From Channa striata (Eukaryota > Chordata > Actinopteri > Anabantiformes > Channidae), in the NCBI GenBank assembly GCA_033026295.1, contig CM065184.1, positions 6,637,501 to 6,701,500 of the forward strand: a DNA stretch of 64,000 nt, in the 5' to 3' direction. Under the pieces are notes generated by a model. It saw nothing but the letters and a program-made list of their open reading frames with translations, was not told where the DNA came from and ran no database searches. The position numbers and the translations under genes were made by a program. Below, piece after piece: positions 14,201 to 24,840 of the stretch (within the stretch, counting starts at the first letter, position 1; every line of letters begins with the position of its first letter).

Positions 14201-16198
14201 GGGCACAGCACAGATCTCTAAATCACAGTAATTACTATCATCTATGCCAATTTACGCCACAACAACAGAAATCTCAAAAAGACCTAAACAAGTCAAGTAA
14301 TTACACAACAGTCGCATCATACTTGCAAGTCTCATAGTCTTCTTATTTTGTGCGCGTAGACTTGTTTTTGAGCTCTTGTGCAGGTTTCACTAGTCTGCGA
14401 TATGTAAAGGTGTATGAGGTTATGTTTGCATTTATCTGTGTGTGCGTGGTCATTGTCCCTGAGTTGCATTCTCAGTGTCAATGCCGTAGCCATTCCGGCT
14501 ACAGGCATCCTGTCGCTGAGGTGGATTTACTGGCAACATGTCCCCCTCCCTGCCCGGTCAGCTCTTTAATTACCCTGGCCTATTGATCTTCCCAGGGACA
14601 CGACACTGTGGAGCTGAAACTGGGCCTGCACCAGTTAATGACTGATTATTCCTCCATGGGCCCTTGGGACCAGGCAGGCGGTGTGGGGACAGAAGGAGCC
14701 GGAGAGCACAGGGCCCCTTCTGCTCTGCAGAAGCATTTGCACCTTTCACCAGCTCACCTGGTTGCAGGAACTGTCTCAAAATAGCATTTTGTTCTTCTAG
14801 CTAGGAGGAGGATTTTGCCAAAGGGATGATAGTTTTATAAAGTTTAGACAGTCATAACTGTTTATTTGTGAGTTTTGTTAACTCATCACAATGATCCCAG
14901 TGTGTGAGACACATCTGTTTCTCAAAGCAGCGAAAGACATCCCAGAATTTCACCTCACACACCCAATTAACTCTAATGTCCTTGCATGTATTTATTGACC
15001 TTGGTCGTTACACATCCGTTATTGTTCTGTGAAATGGCTTCTTTAATGTTCATCATAGAGAGGGACATCAGAATTATAATAACAAATAACTAAAAAAGAA
15101 TAATAACTAATTACAACACTCAGAAACTGTAAGAACATTTTATTTTCCAGAAGCCCAAACCCACACATTATTGTATTGAACGGGAGAAGTGTTGGTATGT
15201 CTGCGGTCCTACAGGGAAACAAGTGAGACAGAAAGAAATGGAAGCTAATGATGACAGGCAAGCATGTGAAAGGAAGGAAAGAGGGTCGTGAGACAGTGAG
15301 GTGTGGATGTAAAAGAGTCCTACTAAGCCATAATGTTCATCTATTTTTTCCTGATAATCATCTCACACTGTGTTCACAGCCCGACACCTTTGTCATACTT
15401 ATCTTCCTCCTCAACATGCAAAGTCACACAGACTGCATTTGAAAGAGGTGGTATGTTTAATGTTCAACACTATTAAAGGCTTCAACTATATGTTCGCTTC
15501 CTCGCCCATTTTCTGCTCAGAATGAGTCATATATGCTGGATGTCTCCAAAAGTGAGAATGAGTGGTGGAATCAAAAGAATCATAGAATTTCTGATTTTCT
15601 TTAGTGAAAATTGATGATTTGTCATTGTGAAATATACCTTCTGAGGGGCTGATGCTCTACCTCTGTGGCACTTGGAGAGGAACCAGTGAATGACGTTTGA
15701 CTGACAGAATAGATGGTAAATTCACTCAGTTTTCCTCTCTTCCTCATTCCTGTCCCATTTATCTTTTTTTTCTCCCTCTGAGGCCAACAACCATCTTCAC
15801 TTGGTAACTTAGTCCAAGTCCTTTTTTGTCTTCTGTGAGATCACCTGAGGGGGAAATAAGCTGGTGTTCATTGGGAGTGATCTTTACCCATCCTCCATCT
15901 GCGACTGACACATGAGTCAAGAAGATCAAGGAGTGAACGCTCAGTATTTCAGATATATTTCAGACATATTCCAGAGTTGGAGATGAAGAGGATGGGATGA
16001 GTCTGCATTCTGTCCTGATCACATTCTTTGTGACCCCAAATAGGAAACCAGAAACTTGAAGTCTTAGTATTTTTCAAACCCTCAATTATTCATATAATCA
16101 TATTATGTCTGAAAGTATAATTTATCTAACTCGTGCACATCCCACAGCAGATATTGATGCTTCCTAAGGCATGAAATTGTGCCGCTTTATTACATCCT
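11265..16198. other. Gene desert block 3
   Basis: No supported gene. It includes an exon-like stretch on the minus strand at 13,903-14,096 (listed as a finding) and a GC-richer 200-base stretch near 14,590-14,770 without coding signature. Confidence 0.55.
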
Positions 16199-16440
16199 TT
16201 GGCATATCATATTGTCGCCAAATTGGACACTCCAGAAGCGCCACTATTTAGCACCATGGGAAAAACTGCGTCTCATATTGACGCTGCAGGTCCACTTTGG
16301 CATCAGTACTGGACGCTCCAAGGATATCAACATTTAAAGCTACAAAAAAAGTCTTTAGCTACACACAAATCCTGCACTAGGCCAGGGGGAAACAACTTCA
16401 GGGTCAGGTTACGTTAAGAGACAATATGGGTTAGAGTTCG
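16199..16440. repeat. Candidate dispersed repeat with recurring TGGACNCTCCA units
   Basis: Related units recur: AATTGGACACTCCAGAAGC near 16,219, CATATTGACGCTGCAGGTCC near 16,276 and TACTGGACGCTCCAAGGA near 16,305. They are followed by GGTCAGGTTACG and GGGTTAGAGTTCGG, and by GTCAGGGTAAGGATAAG just beyond. This resembles internally repetitive fish DNA-transposon or foldback derivatives. The family is not identified. Confidence 0.35.
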
Positions 16441-16754
16441 GCCCAAAAACGTCAGGGTAAGGATAAGTTACAAGATAAATTACATAAAACAAAATGCCAC
16501 ATACAGTGACAATAGCACCATTGTACGTCCTCACTAAGTGCACAACGTCTTGCATTAGAGTCAAACCTTAGTCTCCTGTGGAAAAGTCCTATACCACCCA
16601 AACCCTGTCCACTTCCCTATTAGTCTTCGTTTCACTTTCATTGCTTAAGGAGTCAAATATTAAAGTGTTGGTGTTTCCAGTGAACTACAATTTGCTAAGG
16701 TTAATATCCTATAATTTATGGATGTCCTTTTCAATGTGTGGATTTTTCAATTTT

Positions 16755-16812
16755 GGTCAAGTCTAGTCTGAACTGACTCCAAGTCATGTGACTTGAGTCC
16801 CAAGCTCTGACT
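16755..16812. repeat. Short GACTTGAGTC-type repeat relic
   Basis: GTCAAGTCTAG, CTGAACTGACTCCAAG and GTGACTTGAGTCCCAAGC follow one another around a 16-base palindrome-like core, CAAGTCATGTGACTTG (16,780-16,795). Fish genomes hold abundant miniature elements made of such GACTTGAGTC units. This looks like an eroded one. Confidence 0.4.
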
Positions 16813-19053
16813 ACTTCTACGAGACCATAAGTCTGCTAATAAGTTACAGATTGTACTAAATTGTACTGAATTGGCGAAAAAGCAAAGGATTAGGTGCCGG
16901 CAGTATGGAACACAGCACAAAAAGCTTGGCGTGTCATGGCCCACACATTATTTGTGGGACGTTTTGGTATAAAAAAAACACTGTCAGTGCTAATTGTTTG
17001 ATTGCTGGTCTCATGAAAGTCTTTCTACATTTTCTTTGGTGTCTTCATCCTCTATTAGAATCACAAATATACAAGACTCAAGCAGCCACATTTTTTGCAT
17101 TTGCAAAGGTTGAATAGTACGAATATGTCAAAGTTGACCCATATTATTAGTAGCAGGGAGCCGTAGCCACTTCTGTCTAGAAAGTTGACTTATGCATGTC
17201 CTTCTTAATGTGATCACAGGTCCATGGCTCTTTTTGTGTCACCTTCAGGTGTTTGTACTTTATTGGGATGATAGCTGTGTTCATTTCATGCCAGGAAATG
17301 CACTAAGTCAGTTGCTGACTTTGTATGCCACTGCCCTTGTTTTTTTGCACCGCTGCTTGTCTGTGACTAAGAAGCAAAAGTAAAGCAGGCAGAGCAGCCG
17401 GCGGCACAAAGCAAAAGGAGAACATTTTGCAAACACATGCATATGATTAATGTTCCTACACATATCATCCATCCGTGCCGCCTGCTGCTGTTTGCTACAT
17501 TACCAAAAACCGAGGCCTCACAAGATGGAGCATTCTGTAGATGAAATACATCTTTTACTCGTACACTTAGAGAATATTATTAGAGTAAAGAATTAAGAAA
17601 CAACTCTTACTAAAATAATAAAAGATTCACAACTTTTTCTTTTTGTTATAATGCATAAGGCTATGAAGTGCATGTTCCCTTCATTAGCCATCTCAGTTTG
17701 TTACCAGCTACCGTAGAGTAGCAACATGAATTATGTGATAAGCAAACAGTAGTTTGCTGTGCTGTTAATTGTTGATTACAAGATAATGCAGTTTGTTTGC
17801 TCCCATGTCTATGAATTTGTAATTATTGTGCACTATTCCTAATCATCATTAGTCACAAACAACAATAGAGATTTAATAATTGGCTGTCTAATCTTGCCTT
17901 TCTTCCCTATCTGCCACTTTCTCCCCTTCAATCGCTCTCACTCACTTCTCTTTGCCTCCTTCTATAAAATATTCATCAAAACAGTTTATCTACTATCAGT
18001 TCAGCCAACTAATTTAGATGTTTATTCTTACAAGCCTTTTAATATGGTAACTGCTTCATTTAGCCGTGAAAGCAAAGTGAATAAAAGTGTTGCTGAATTA
18101 AACAATCTGCAACTCGTCATGACATGTTAGGCTAAGTGACTCATAAAATCTATTTGCAACCATAGAAAAAGTGTCATGCTGTTTCATTTCTGGATCATTT
18201 GACAAACCTGCAATCCATCTGACAGTTGCATAAACAAAAGAGATACTGTTTGTGAGAATTTGAAAAATATAAGTTAGGTGCAATGCTCACACTGCACACA
18301 TTCGATATAATCAAAGTTCACTTGAAAGTACAAATAAATGAATGCAAACCTAACGCCAGCAGAATGATGAGAAATTATTCTGTTGGTAAAGCATTTTTGG
18401 TAAAAAAAATTCAAAAATCAAATTATTAAAAATAAAAATCCTTTAGAGATTGTGGATCCGTATTTTGAGCTTTCCCCAGAAAACCAAGCTTTACGTAAAT
18501 TTTTTACAGCGTACTTATCTGTGACTGCCTTTCTCCTTCCCCAGTGATTCACAATGACCCGTGGGGGAAGTGACAGAGACAGCCAGCGTAGATGGATGGA
18601 CTTTTAACGATGCGGTGTGTCTGCTGCCTGAAGAGTGATGTGCAGCCTGACAGTGTGTACAGACCATTTTACTACAGCTAACTGGACTGGTCTAGGACTG
18701 CAGTGTGTGTCAATGCACACTGACATCCGTAGTAACGTATACGTAAAGTTTAGAAAAAAAACTTAAGCAGTCTATTGTTGTGCTTCTTGAAAAAAGTCGT
18801 TTAGTCGTGCCAATTTTCACTTAACTGCACTAACAAGAAGATACTTGCTCACTTTTCACTTTGTCACACTCTTGACACTTTTCCTTTCAGGTATTTCTGT
18901 CATTGATGAAAAGAAATGCTCCCTGTTTAAGTGTGGAAGGGAGATTACATCACGGTATAGTCTGTCCTGTCTATAAATAATTAGTTCCTGGCTGATCTGA
19001 TCAACTCTGGACCTGTGAACTCTGCACAGTAACAATATATTTTATGAATGTAC
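16813..19053. other. Gene desert block 4
   Basis: Nothing identifiable beyond AT-rich sequence with scattered ATTA words (for example around 17,700-17,880). Confidence 0.6.
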
Positions 19054-19390
19054 CGTCCATCTATCCATTATTGGTAAAAGCTCATCCTGCGTAGGGGAGG
19101 CGCTGGAGCTGTCACTGGGCCAGAGACACGGTACACACTGGACAGGTCTATTTCAGGGCCAACAGAGTAGACATACTCCCAGTCACACCTAGGGAATTTA
19201 GAGTCACCAATTAACCTAACATGCATGTCTTTGGACTGTGGGAGGAAATCGGAGTAGCAGGAGGAAACCCACACAAGCCCAGGGAGAAAATGCAAACTCC
19301 ACACAGAAAAGCTGCAGCTGGCTGGGGATGTAAACCCACAACTTTCTACTGTAGGTAGAGTTGGCAGTGCTAACCACTGAGTGTACCATC
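19054..19390 (+). repeat. Common fish dispersed repeat, copy 1
   Basis: Contains the hallmark order of a repeat seen thousands of times in fish genomes: ATCCATTATTGG, then GGCGCTGGAGCTGTC, GGACAGGTC, AATTTAGAGTCACCAATTAA, CATGTCTTTGGACTGTGGGA, GGAGGAAACCCACACAAGCC, CAAACTCCACACAGAAA, and an end CAGTGCTAACCACTGA. I cannot give a database family name from memory with confidence. The copy looks nearly full length and moderately diverged. Confidence 0.75.
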
Positions 19391-20914
19391 AAATGCCAAA
19401 AATCATAGTTGTACCACAGGTTTCAATTTAGTGCACCTTTTTCTCAGCAGTAGGAAACAGTAAGTTTACTTAGTTGTGTTACTGTTATTGCCACTAAAAG
19501 TGTCCCATTAGGCCACACCAATGTGACAGAGAACCAGCTTGCACAGTTCCAGGATCCTGAAACTAAGCGGTGAGTGAGTGTACAGATTGATGGCCGCTGG
19601 CAGAAATTACCGGCTGAAGAAATCTGTTACTGGAGATGCTCTGCTGTTTGACCAGCAGGTGGTGGAGAGGATGTGAGCTGTTGAGCAGTTTGTGCAGCAT
19701 CCTCCTCTTCACAACCAAATCCAAGGTTTATAGAGGAGCCCCCAGCACAGACCCAGCAGCTCATTAGTTTGTCGGTGACACTGGCCCCTGTAAAAAAAAA
19801 AGTATAAATTGAAATTATATTTTAAACATAAACGGCTATTGAGATTTAAATTGTTGCGTTGTTTAAAAATTAACTAAAATATTTAAAACTAAAGTTTTAG
19901 ATTATACAACAAAAATGTTGAATAAGGTAAAAATGGGATAAAGCAGAGTCATCATTCATGTTCATGCCAAGTTAGTCCCTCTGGCAGCTGACTTGGTGTG
20001 TGTTCCTGTTTGATGAGCATTTGTAGAATGAATATTTTTAGTCTGAGGACAGTTATCAACAGGGGGAAGGACAGAGAAGCCACATCATTGGAACAACAAT
20101 TTTCCTCGGAGTCAACAAGAAAAGGATGTTTGAATGAAAGTAAACATCTTGGGGAGACCAAACAGGCTCGTCCATATTGATTTAACCAAACACATAAAAA
20201 ATCTGTGGTAAACACACAGTGGCTGTTAGTAAAGGATGGCTAATGCTTTCACGCTTCAGAATCTTTAAAATACTTTAAAAGCTTTGGAATTTCCTTTTTT
20301 TGCTGATGTTGAAATATGGTTAAGAGATATATGCATTAGTGTGATGTTATACCTTGTGCTCACCACGGCGTTCACCAGTATGTCTTTTCCAGATGAATCC
20401 CCATGGTGGCATGAAATTGTTGGTTATGTTTTATATGGGGTGTCAACTTTCCTAAACCTTTCCTTTAAAAATAGAAAATCAAATTTAACATACAAGCAAA
20501 ATGGACTATAATGAAATTAAAATGATTTTTGCTAAACTGAAATTAACAAAAACAAACTAAACAAAAATATATTTTGAAAAAGCAACATCTTGCTGCACAC
20601 ACTGTTATATCTCTTCCTGTGGGCATCTTCTAGGATTCCAGTTTAGTTTGTTTTCATGATGGCACATGAATACAGAGTATTTGCATTCATCCACCACCTC
20701 CACCTTTTTTCAAAAAATGGAGATGGTGGTAGAATTGGCTAAAGCAGTTAACTGAAATTCAGCCATAAATCATTGTATTAATTAAACATGTGGCTCTGAA
20801 AAGACTTCATGAACAATGAGTAAGGGTTCTGGTCGGCCTCATGAATATTTTCTTATATTCCACATGCAGTATGGGTGTACACAGTAGCAGCACAGCAGTG
20901 TTGTAGATCAAACT
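19391..20914. other. Spacer between inverted repeat copies
   Basis: About 1.5 kb of unique-looking AT-rich DNA between the two opposite copies of the fish dispersed repeat. A 75-codon hydrophobic frame at 20,284-20,511 has no ATG start there and no recognised domain. Confidence 0.55.
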
Positions 20915-21105
20915 TACCCGGTGGCCGCAGCCTTTCTGGGTGTGTTCACTCTGGGTTCTCCAGTGTCCCCCCACAGTCAAGCGCACATGGTTGACTGGCA
21001 ACTCTAAATTGCCTGCAGGTGTGAATATGAGTGTGAATGGATGTTAGTCTCGATATGTGTCAGCCCAGTGCTAGACTCGTGAACTGTCCTGGGCCTCCAA
21101 CCCCA
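20915..21105 (-). repeat. Common fish dispersed repeat, copy 2 (opposite orientation, partial)
   Basis: On the plus strand it carries reverse-complement blocks of the 19.05 kb repeat: TTCACTCTGGGTTCTCC, CCCCACAGTCAAGCGCACAT, GACTGGCAACTCTAAATTGC, then GTGTGAATATGAGTGTGAAT and GAACTGTCCTGGGC. The middle and one end are preserved, the rest is lost. Together with copy 1 it forms an inverted pair about 1.5 kb apart. Confidence 0.6.
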
Positions 21106-22600
21106 ACCTTCACACCACTTTTACATCACCTTTTAATTAAATGTATAATTACTTTAAATAAATACAGTCATATATTTTGTTTCTAGCATAAGGATTAACT
21201 TTACAGACAAGCATGAATAGAAAGGAAAATAAAATTACCACATGAATAATTACTTTCAAAGACTAAATTAAATCTTATTTCATTTATTTGGTTTAATCTA
21301 CAGAAACAATGAGTTTCTGTTAAGCGAACATTCTGTTACTAAATAAGAGAAACAGCAGAATAAAACTTTCAAAAGCATACACAAATTAAACCTATTATAA
21401 ATGTAAGTAAACCAGCAAATCACACCTGAATATCTGCAAAACATCACAATGCCACACATTTGTCAGCCAGTTGTTGCTGCAAAGAATATTTTTTAAGAAA
21501 GAAAGGTTTAATGTTAATCAAATTGATTTGATCATTCTTCTGTGCTCAAATATGCTTAAAAATGAATTTTGTGTTTTGTGATTAACTTTCAAGCATGAGA
21601 CTTAAGGAAACCAACAACATAAAATAAAATCAAATAAAACATGCGTAGATGTTTCCAAAGTTTTACTTGCGAGTATACTGGGTGTATATTGCCATCAACC
21701 AAAGTTCTGAAGCTTAGAGGTCGAGCTCAGAGTTGCTCAAAAGGATTAAAATTAGGTCCAGAGCTGAAGTTGGTGCGTGATGACTTCTTCACACTGGTGA
21801 TTTCGGTAACCACTTTGTTTCCTCAAACACAATAATCAATTGAAACTTGTGTTTTGCATTTGCTCTGGTTGCCTTTTACTTTCCTTTAGGTTTAACTTAA
21901 AGATCAGTACCAATTTACTGTGATGGGATGTATGAAGAAATGCGGTATATATGGTTGAGTGTATGCTCTTGAATGCCATCCTGGGCGAGGCCTTTCAGGT
22001 AAGACAGCCAATGTCTAAAGTCATAATGTTAATCTGTTAATCTGTTTAGCTCTTTGTTCTTCTGCTTGGCAGTGGCAATTCTTTAGTATATCTACCTAAA
22101 ATTAATGTTATGCTCAGAGGTTTTGTCCTCAACTGCTGACTAAATGTGAATTACAACACCAATGTCAGAATGGCCTGCACTCGGTAGGTCTTGCAAGTGC
22201 AATGAAATTGTTTTTGTAAGGGATTTCCATATTTATTGTGATCAGATTTATGACTTTCATGCTTTTAGAACAGTCAAAGGCTTTTCAGAGATCCAAACAC
22301 CAAAAGGATATTTTGGTGTACATCCTTTAAAAATAAATAAATAAATAAATAAAATAACACTGACTTGATCTGCCCCTTTATGAATACTTTTTTCAATTGC
22401 ACTTCATACACGGATCCTCTGACTGCTTGTCAGAATCCTAGACGTAGCACGATAAACGGTTCTATCTGTTTAGCAGTTTACTTATCCTGTGCCCCCCTTC
22501 CTTCACTTTGCTAAACATTATTTATGATGCTCAGTCTTGACAAAAGCTTTAACTGTTCTCAGTCACATTGTGTCACAGCGAGCAACGTGACTTCTCAAAC
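21106..22600. other. Gene desert block 5
   Basis: AT-rich DNA with an AAAT microsatellite at 22,329. No gene seen. Confidence 0.6.
22329..22353 (+). repeat. (AAAT)n microsatellite
   Basis: Five AAAT units, then AAAAT. Confidence 0.88.
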
Positions 22601-22722
22601 AAATCAGAAATTCCCGGAATGCCTTGTTCTTTGGCACTTTTGACAACAAAGTAGGAAATTTGATAACCGATGGACGAGAATTGGGTTTTAGAAATTACTT
22701 TCAGTAGAGGACCAACAGAAAC

Positions 22723-22902
22723 ATGTGGTATGGTTTCAAACTGACGCTACTGACGCTCATCGTCAGCAGCGTGTATATAAAGGCTAAGTCTGCTGCAGTG
22801 AATTTGGGTGGATGTTCCCTGAACCTCAGAGCTACCTGGATCCGACACGGGGAGAAAGGTCTGCCCATGATGCCAGTGAAGGTTCACTACAAGAAATACT
22901 AA
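22723..22902 (+). CDS. Candidate small secreted peptide, 59 aa, not recognised
   Basis: An ATG frame of 59 codons ending in TAA, with an in-frame TAG at 22,705-22,707 upstream. Residues 1-23 (MWYGFKLTLLTLIVSSVYIK and the next few) look like a signal peptide: a hydrophobic core, then small residues. The remaining 36 residues are basic, with a single cysteine (residue 31), a GEKG turn-like segment and a KKY end. I do not recognise a family. The exon could run from an acceptor-like TTTCAG at 22,699-22,704 to a donor at 22,967 (CAGAG then GTAATG), with a second exon from 23,178 and AATAAA at 23,268. Against it: a TATA-like element lies inside the frame (22,774), a second frame from ATG 22,812 gives 34 codons, and a frame this short could arise by chance. 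Treat it as a hypothesis. Confidence 0.25.
   Translation: MWYGFKLTLLTLIVSSVYIKAKSAAVNLGGCSLNLRATWIRHGEKGLPMMPVKVHYKKY
22774..22783 (+). promoter_or_regulatory. Candidate TATA box with TGACG elements and a STAT-type site upstream
   Basis: TATATAAAGG is preceded within 35 bases by two TGACG half-sites (22,742 and 22,751) and a reverse CGTCA (22,761), an arrangement like CREB/ATF promoter elements. A perfect STAT-type TTCCCGGAA lies at 22,611-22,619. A start near 22,805 would exclude the ATG of the 59-codon frame, so the promoter and that frame are competing readings of the same DNA. Confidence 0.25.
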
Positions 22903-23177
22903 CTAGATACGTTTAACTAAAGGTCATCTCATTTATGGTCAGTGCCAAAGACGTGAATCTGCAGAGGTAATGACAACGCACTGCCGAAACATCAGTTGAC
23001 CCTGTGGTAAAGCTGAGGCTAGGTTATCCAATTAGCTGTTAGAATCCTCCTGCATATTTAGTTAAGGGTTATTGTCAGCACTTGATGAGAGTGGATTTAG
23101 TTTATCCTAAAGTGTTTTGCAGTTATACCTATTTATTAATATTCAGCATTGTACTGATCTGTTTTTTTTTCTTTCAG

Positions 23178-23290
23178 ACATTTAGAAAAGTGCTGACATT
23201 CATTTGTAAAACATGGACAAACTGTGTCAGCAGAAAGGGAAAGGTGCAAACACCTTAAAACTCACCAAATAAAGTAGGTGGATAGTTAAT
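23178..23290 (+). other. Candidate terminal exon with polyadenylation signal
   Basis: A pyrimidine tract of about 17 bases (poly-T, then CTTTCAG) ends at 23,177, a strong acceptor. The sequence after it has a 26-codon frame beginning TFRKVLTFIC and containing two cysteines, and a separate ATG frame of 19 codons from 23,213. AATAAA sits at 23,268-23,273. With the donor at 22,967 this would be a 211-base intron, a normal size for a fish gene. It may be coding, 3' untranslated or non-functional. Confidence 0.22.
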
Positions 23291-23309
23291 GAAATAAACA
23301 CAATTCTAT

Positions 23310-24410
23310 TAAATTGAACACTTTATTTATCTCCTTGTAGAAACTTGTCTTATGCTCAGAGAAAACACACTCAGTACTGGGGATGCTCTCGAGTCAAATA
23401 AATATATAGATGATAATAATTTACAATAACTTCAAGAATAATAAAAAAATTACAAAACTTTGTGCTCCAACTCCATAAAAGGTCCAAGAAACAGTTTCTA
23501 TATATCATCATACATTACCATTTCATAAAATATTACTAATTTGATTTAACCTCCTGAACAGGTAACATCAGCATCATTCAAGGCCTTCATACCTGCTGGG
23601 CTAAAAGAACGTTTATAGCATATTAACCTATTCTGTCGGGGGATACAGTTTCTTCTTCCAGATGGTAAAATATGGAAATCACTTTTTAAGACAAGTGTGG
23701 AGTCTGAAGCTTTTTTTGGTGCAATAACTGCTCATAAATGCTCGGCAGAGAATCCAGGTTGGAGGCAGCAACACTTTTTATAAAAAATATAGTTTTCATT
23801 ACCTGACCAATGTGTGATTTCAGCTGCACTGACGGGTTCCCATACCAGGAGGTGATAATGATCATTAAGAAGAACAACCTTTATTTGTCACTTGAGCACA
23901 TATACATTTGCACATGCATGTTGCAGTGGGTGGGCTGCTGCTGCCAGCGCTGGGTGTCTTGCTCGGGGACACGCCTGGTGGGTAGGTTGGGGATTTTTTT
24001 TTTGTGGGTGGGCTGCGATTTTGATCCTGCGCAGTCCATATTCCATCCAGCTGCTCTAGCCATTGACTTACCAGGCTGCCACCACTTAAGACATAGTGAT
24101 AGAAAATTAGGGTCCACATCCATACCATAAAACCTAATTGTCGACAAAAAATAGAGCCTTTGCTGCAGTTCGATGCTAAATAAGTGTCCCTCAAATTTTA
24201 TCACACTTTTAAGTAAACGCCACTGCAACCTACAAAAACCCCATACTGCGAGTTTCACGTAGCTGCAAGCCTTCAGCTGTGGATACAGTGTGCTTTCTAA
24301 CACTATATCCAAGACCACCAAATAAAGGAATACTACCTGCTCCACACATGGTTTCTGAGCAGCAGCGAGAAGCAGTAACATCTTAGTCATCTTTCACCCT
24401 CTTTAGACTG
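23310..24410 (-). pseudogene. 5'-truncated LINE (L2/Jockey-like non-LTR retrotransposon), decayed
   Basis: Read on the minus strand, the relic follows the C-terminal third of fish non-LTR retrotransposon polyproteins: QQRLYFLSTIRF near 24,170-24,130, then after an interruption SWYGNPSVQLKSHIGQVMKT near 23,845-23,785, LPSIYEQL near 23,745, and in a shifted frame LPSGRRNCIPRQNRL near 23,670-23,620, ending in a stop at 23,546. These blocks lie downstream of the reverse-transcriptase catalytic core, which is missing, as expected of 5' truncation. The 3' tail near 23,310-23,345 reads like the usual ...AATAAAG... end of such elements. At least one frameshift and a SINE insertion break the frame. 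It cannot move by itself. Family assignment is from remembered consensus patterns. Confidence 0.7.
23865..24087 (-). mobile_element. tRNA-derived SINE inserted in the LINE
   Basis: On the minus strand the head near 24,085-24,000 has an A-box-like TGGCTAGAGCAGCTGG and a diverged B-box-like GGATCAAAATCGC, the split promoter of tRNA-derived SINEs. The body then runs CCCACCCAC...CGTGTCCCCGAGCAAGACAC..., followed by a tail GTGACAAATAAAGG. This is the order seen in a common fish SINE with an AATAAAG-type end shared with LINEs. It splits the LINE coding relic between the FLSTIRFY block and the SWYGN block, so it arrived later. No clear target-site duplication can be made out. Confidence 0.65.
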
Positions 24411-24419
24411 GGCCAAAAC

Positions 24420-24840
24420 TAAACGATGCTTTCCAACCCACAGTGTCTGCTGCCGACTCTTAAACATGACAGCAGAGCTGTAATAGTAGGGGCAGCTATC
24501 TACTGGGGATCATTAGGTCTGGTGATTGCTTTGCATGATTGCATAACAGCGAAGGAATATGAAGCTATTTTGCAGCACCAAGTGCACCCTGCGGTGCAAG
24601 CGCTGTTCCTCCCTGATGTTTCCATATACAAAGATGATAACACCCCGAAGCATGCTGCTAAATAAATTAAAAAGAACACCAGGAAGAAGTCACACATCTT
24701 TTAATTTAAAAGATCTAAACGTTGTTAAACCTTTAGAACTTTTAAAGAGCACTGTGTTAAGTAGATTTTCACCTCTTTCATCTCTCAAACACTGGATCCT
24801 GTTATTGTGGAAGAATGGCTCAATATTGATGCAGTATGAT
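24420..24840 (+). pseudogene. Tc1/mariner transposase fragment, frameshifted
   Basis: The frame from 24,426 reads CLLPTLKHDSRAVIVGAA, then ITAKEYEAILQHQVHPAVQA and YKDDNTPKHAA, matching the catalytic-core order of Tc1-like transposases (VKHGGGSVMVWG, QVHPMVQ, DDNAPIH). The second catalytic Asp is in DDN. After a stop the match continues in another frame at about 24,709-24,795 (DLNVVKPLELLKSTVLSRF, SLKH) and in a third near 24,800 (VEEWLNI). The acidic residue expected in the DLNxIE motif is Lys. The N-terminal DNA-binding half and both terminal inverted repeats are not visible, and the fragment abuts the truncated LINE. It is a dead relic with at least two frameshifts. Confidence 0.72.

Noticed and set aside
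20284..20511. 75-codon hydrophobic frame resembling a membrane segment
   Set aside because: No ATG at its start, no splice borders and no family recognised; AT-rich DNA readily gives hydrophobic frames.
22723..22902. Resemblance of the 59-aa peptide to insulin-type B chains, chemokines or apelin-type peptides
   Set aside because: The key cysteines of the insulin and chemokine families are absent and the apelin-like end is not matched; similarity is at noise level.
22812..22916. 34-codon frame starting MFPEPQSYLD downstream of the TATA box
   Set aside because: Too short, no signal peptide, and it overlaps the 59-codon frame; kept only as an alternative reading of the same unit.
23881..24390. 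169-codon minus-strand frame
   Set aside because: It is a fusion of LINE relic and SINE sequence, not a host gene.
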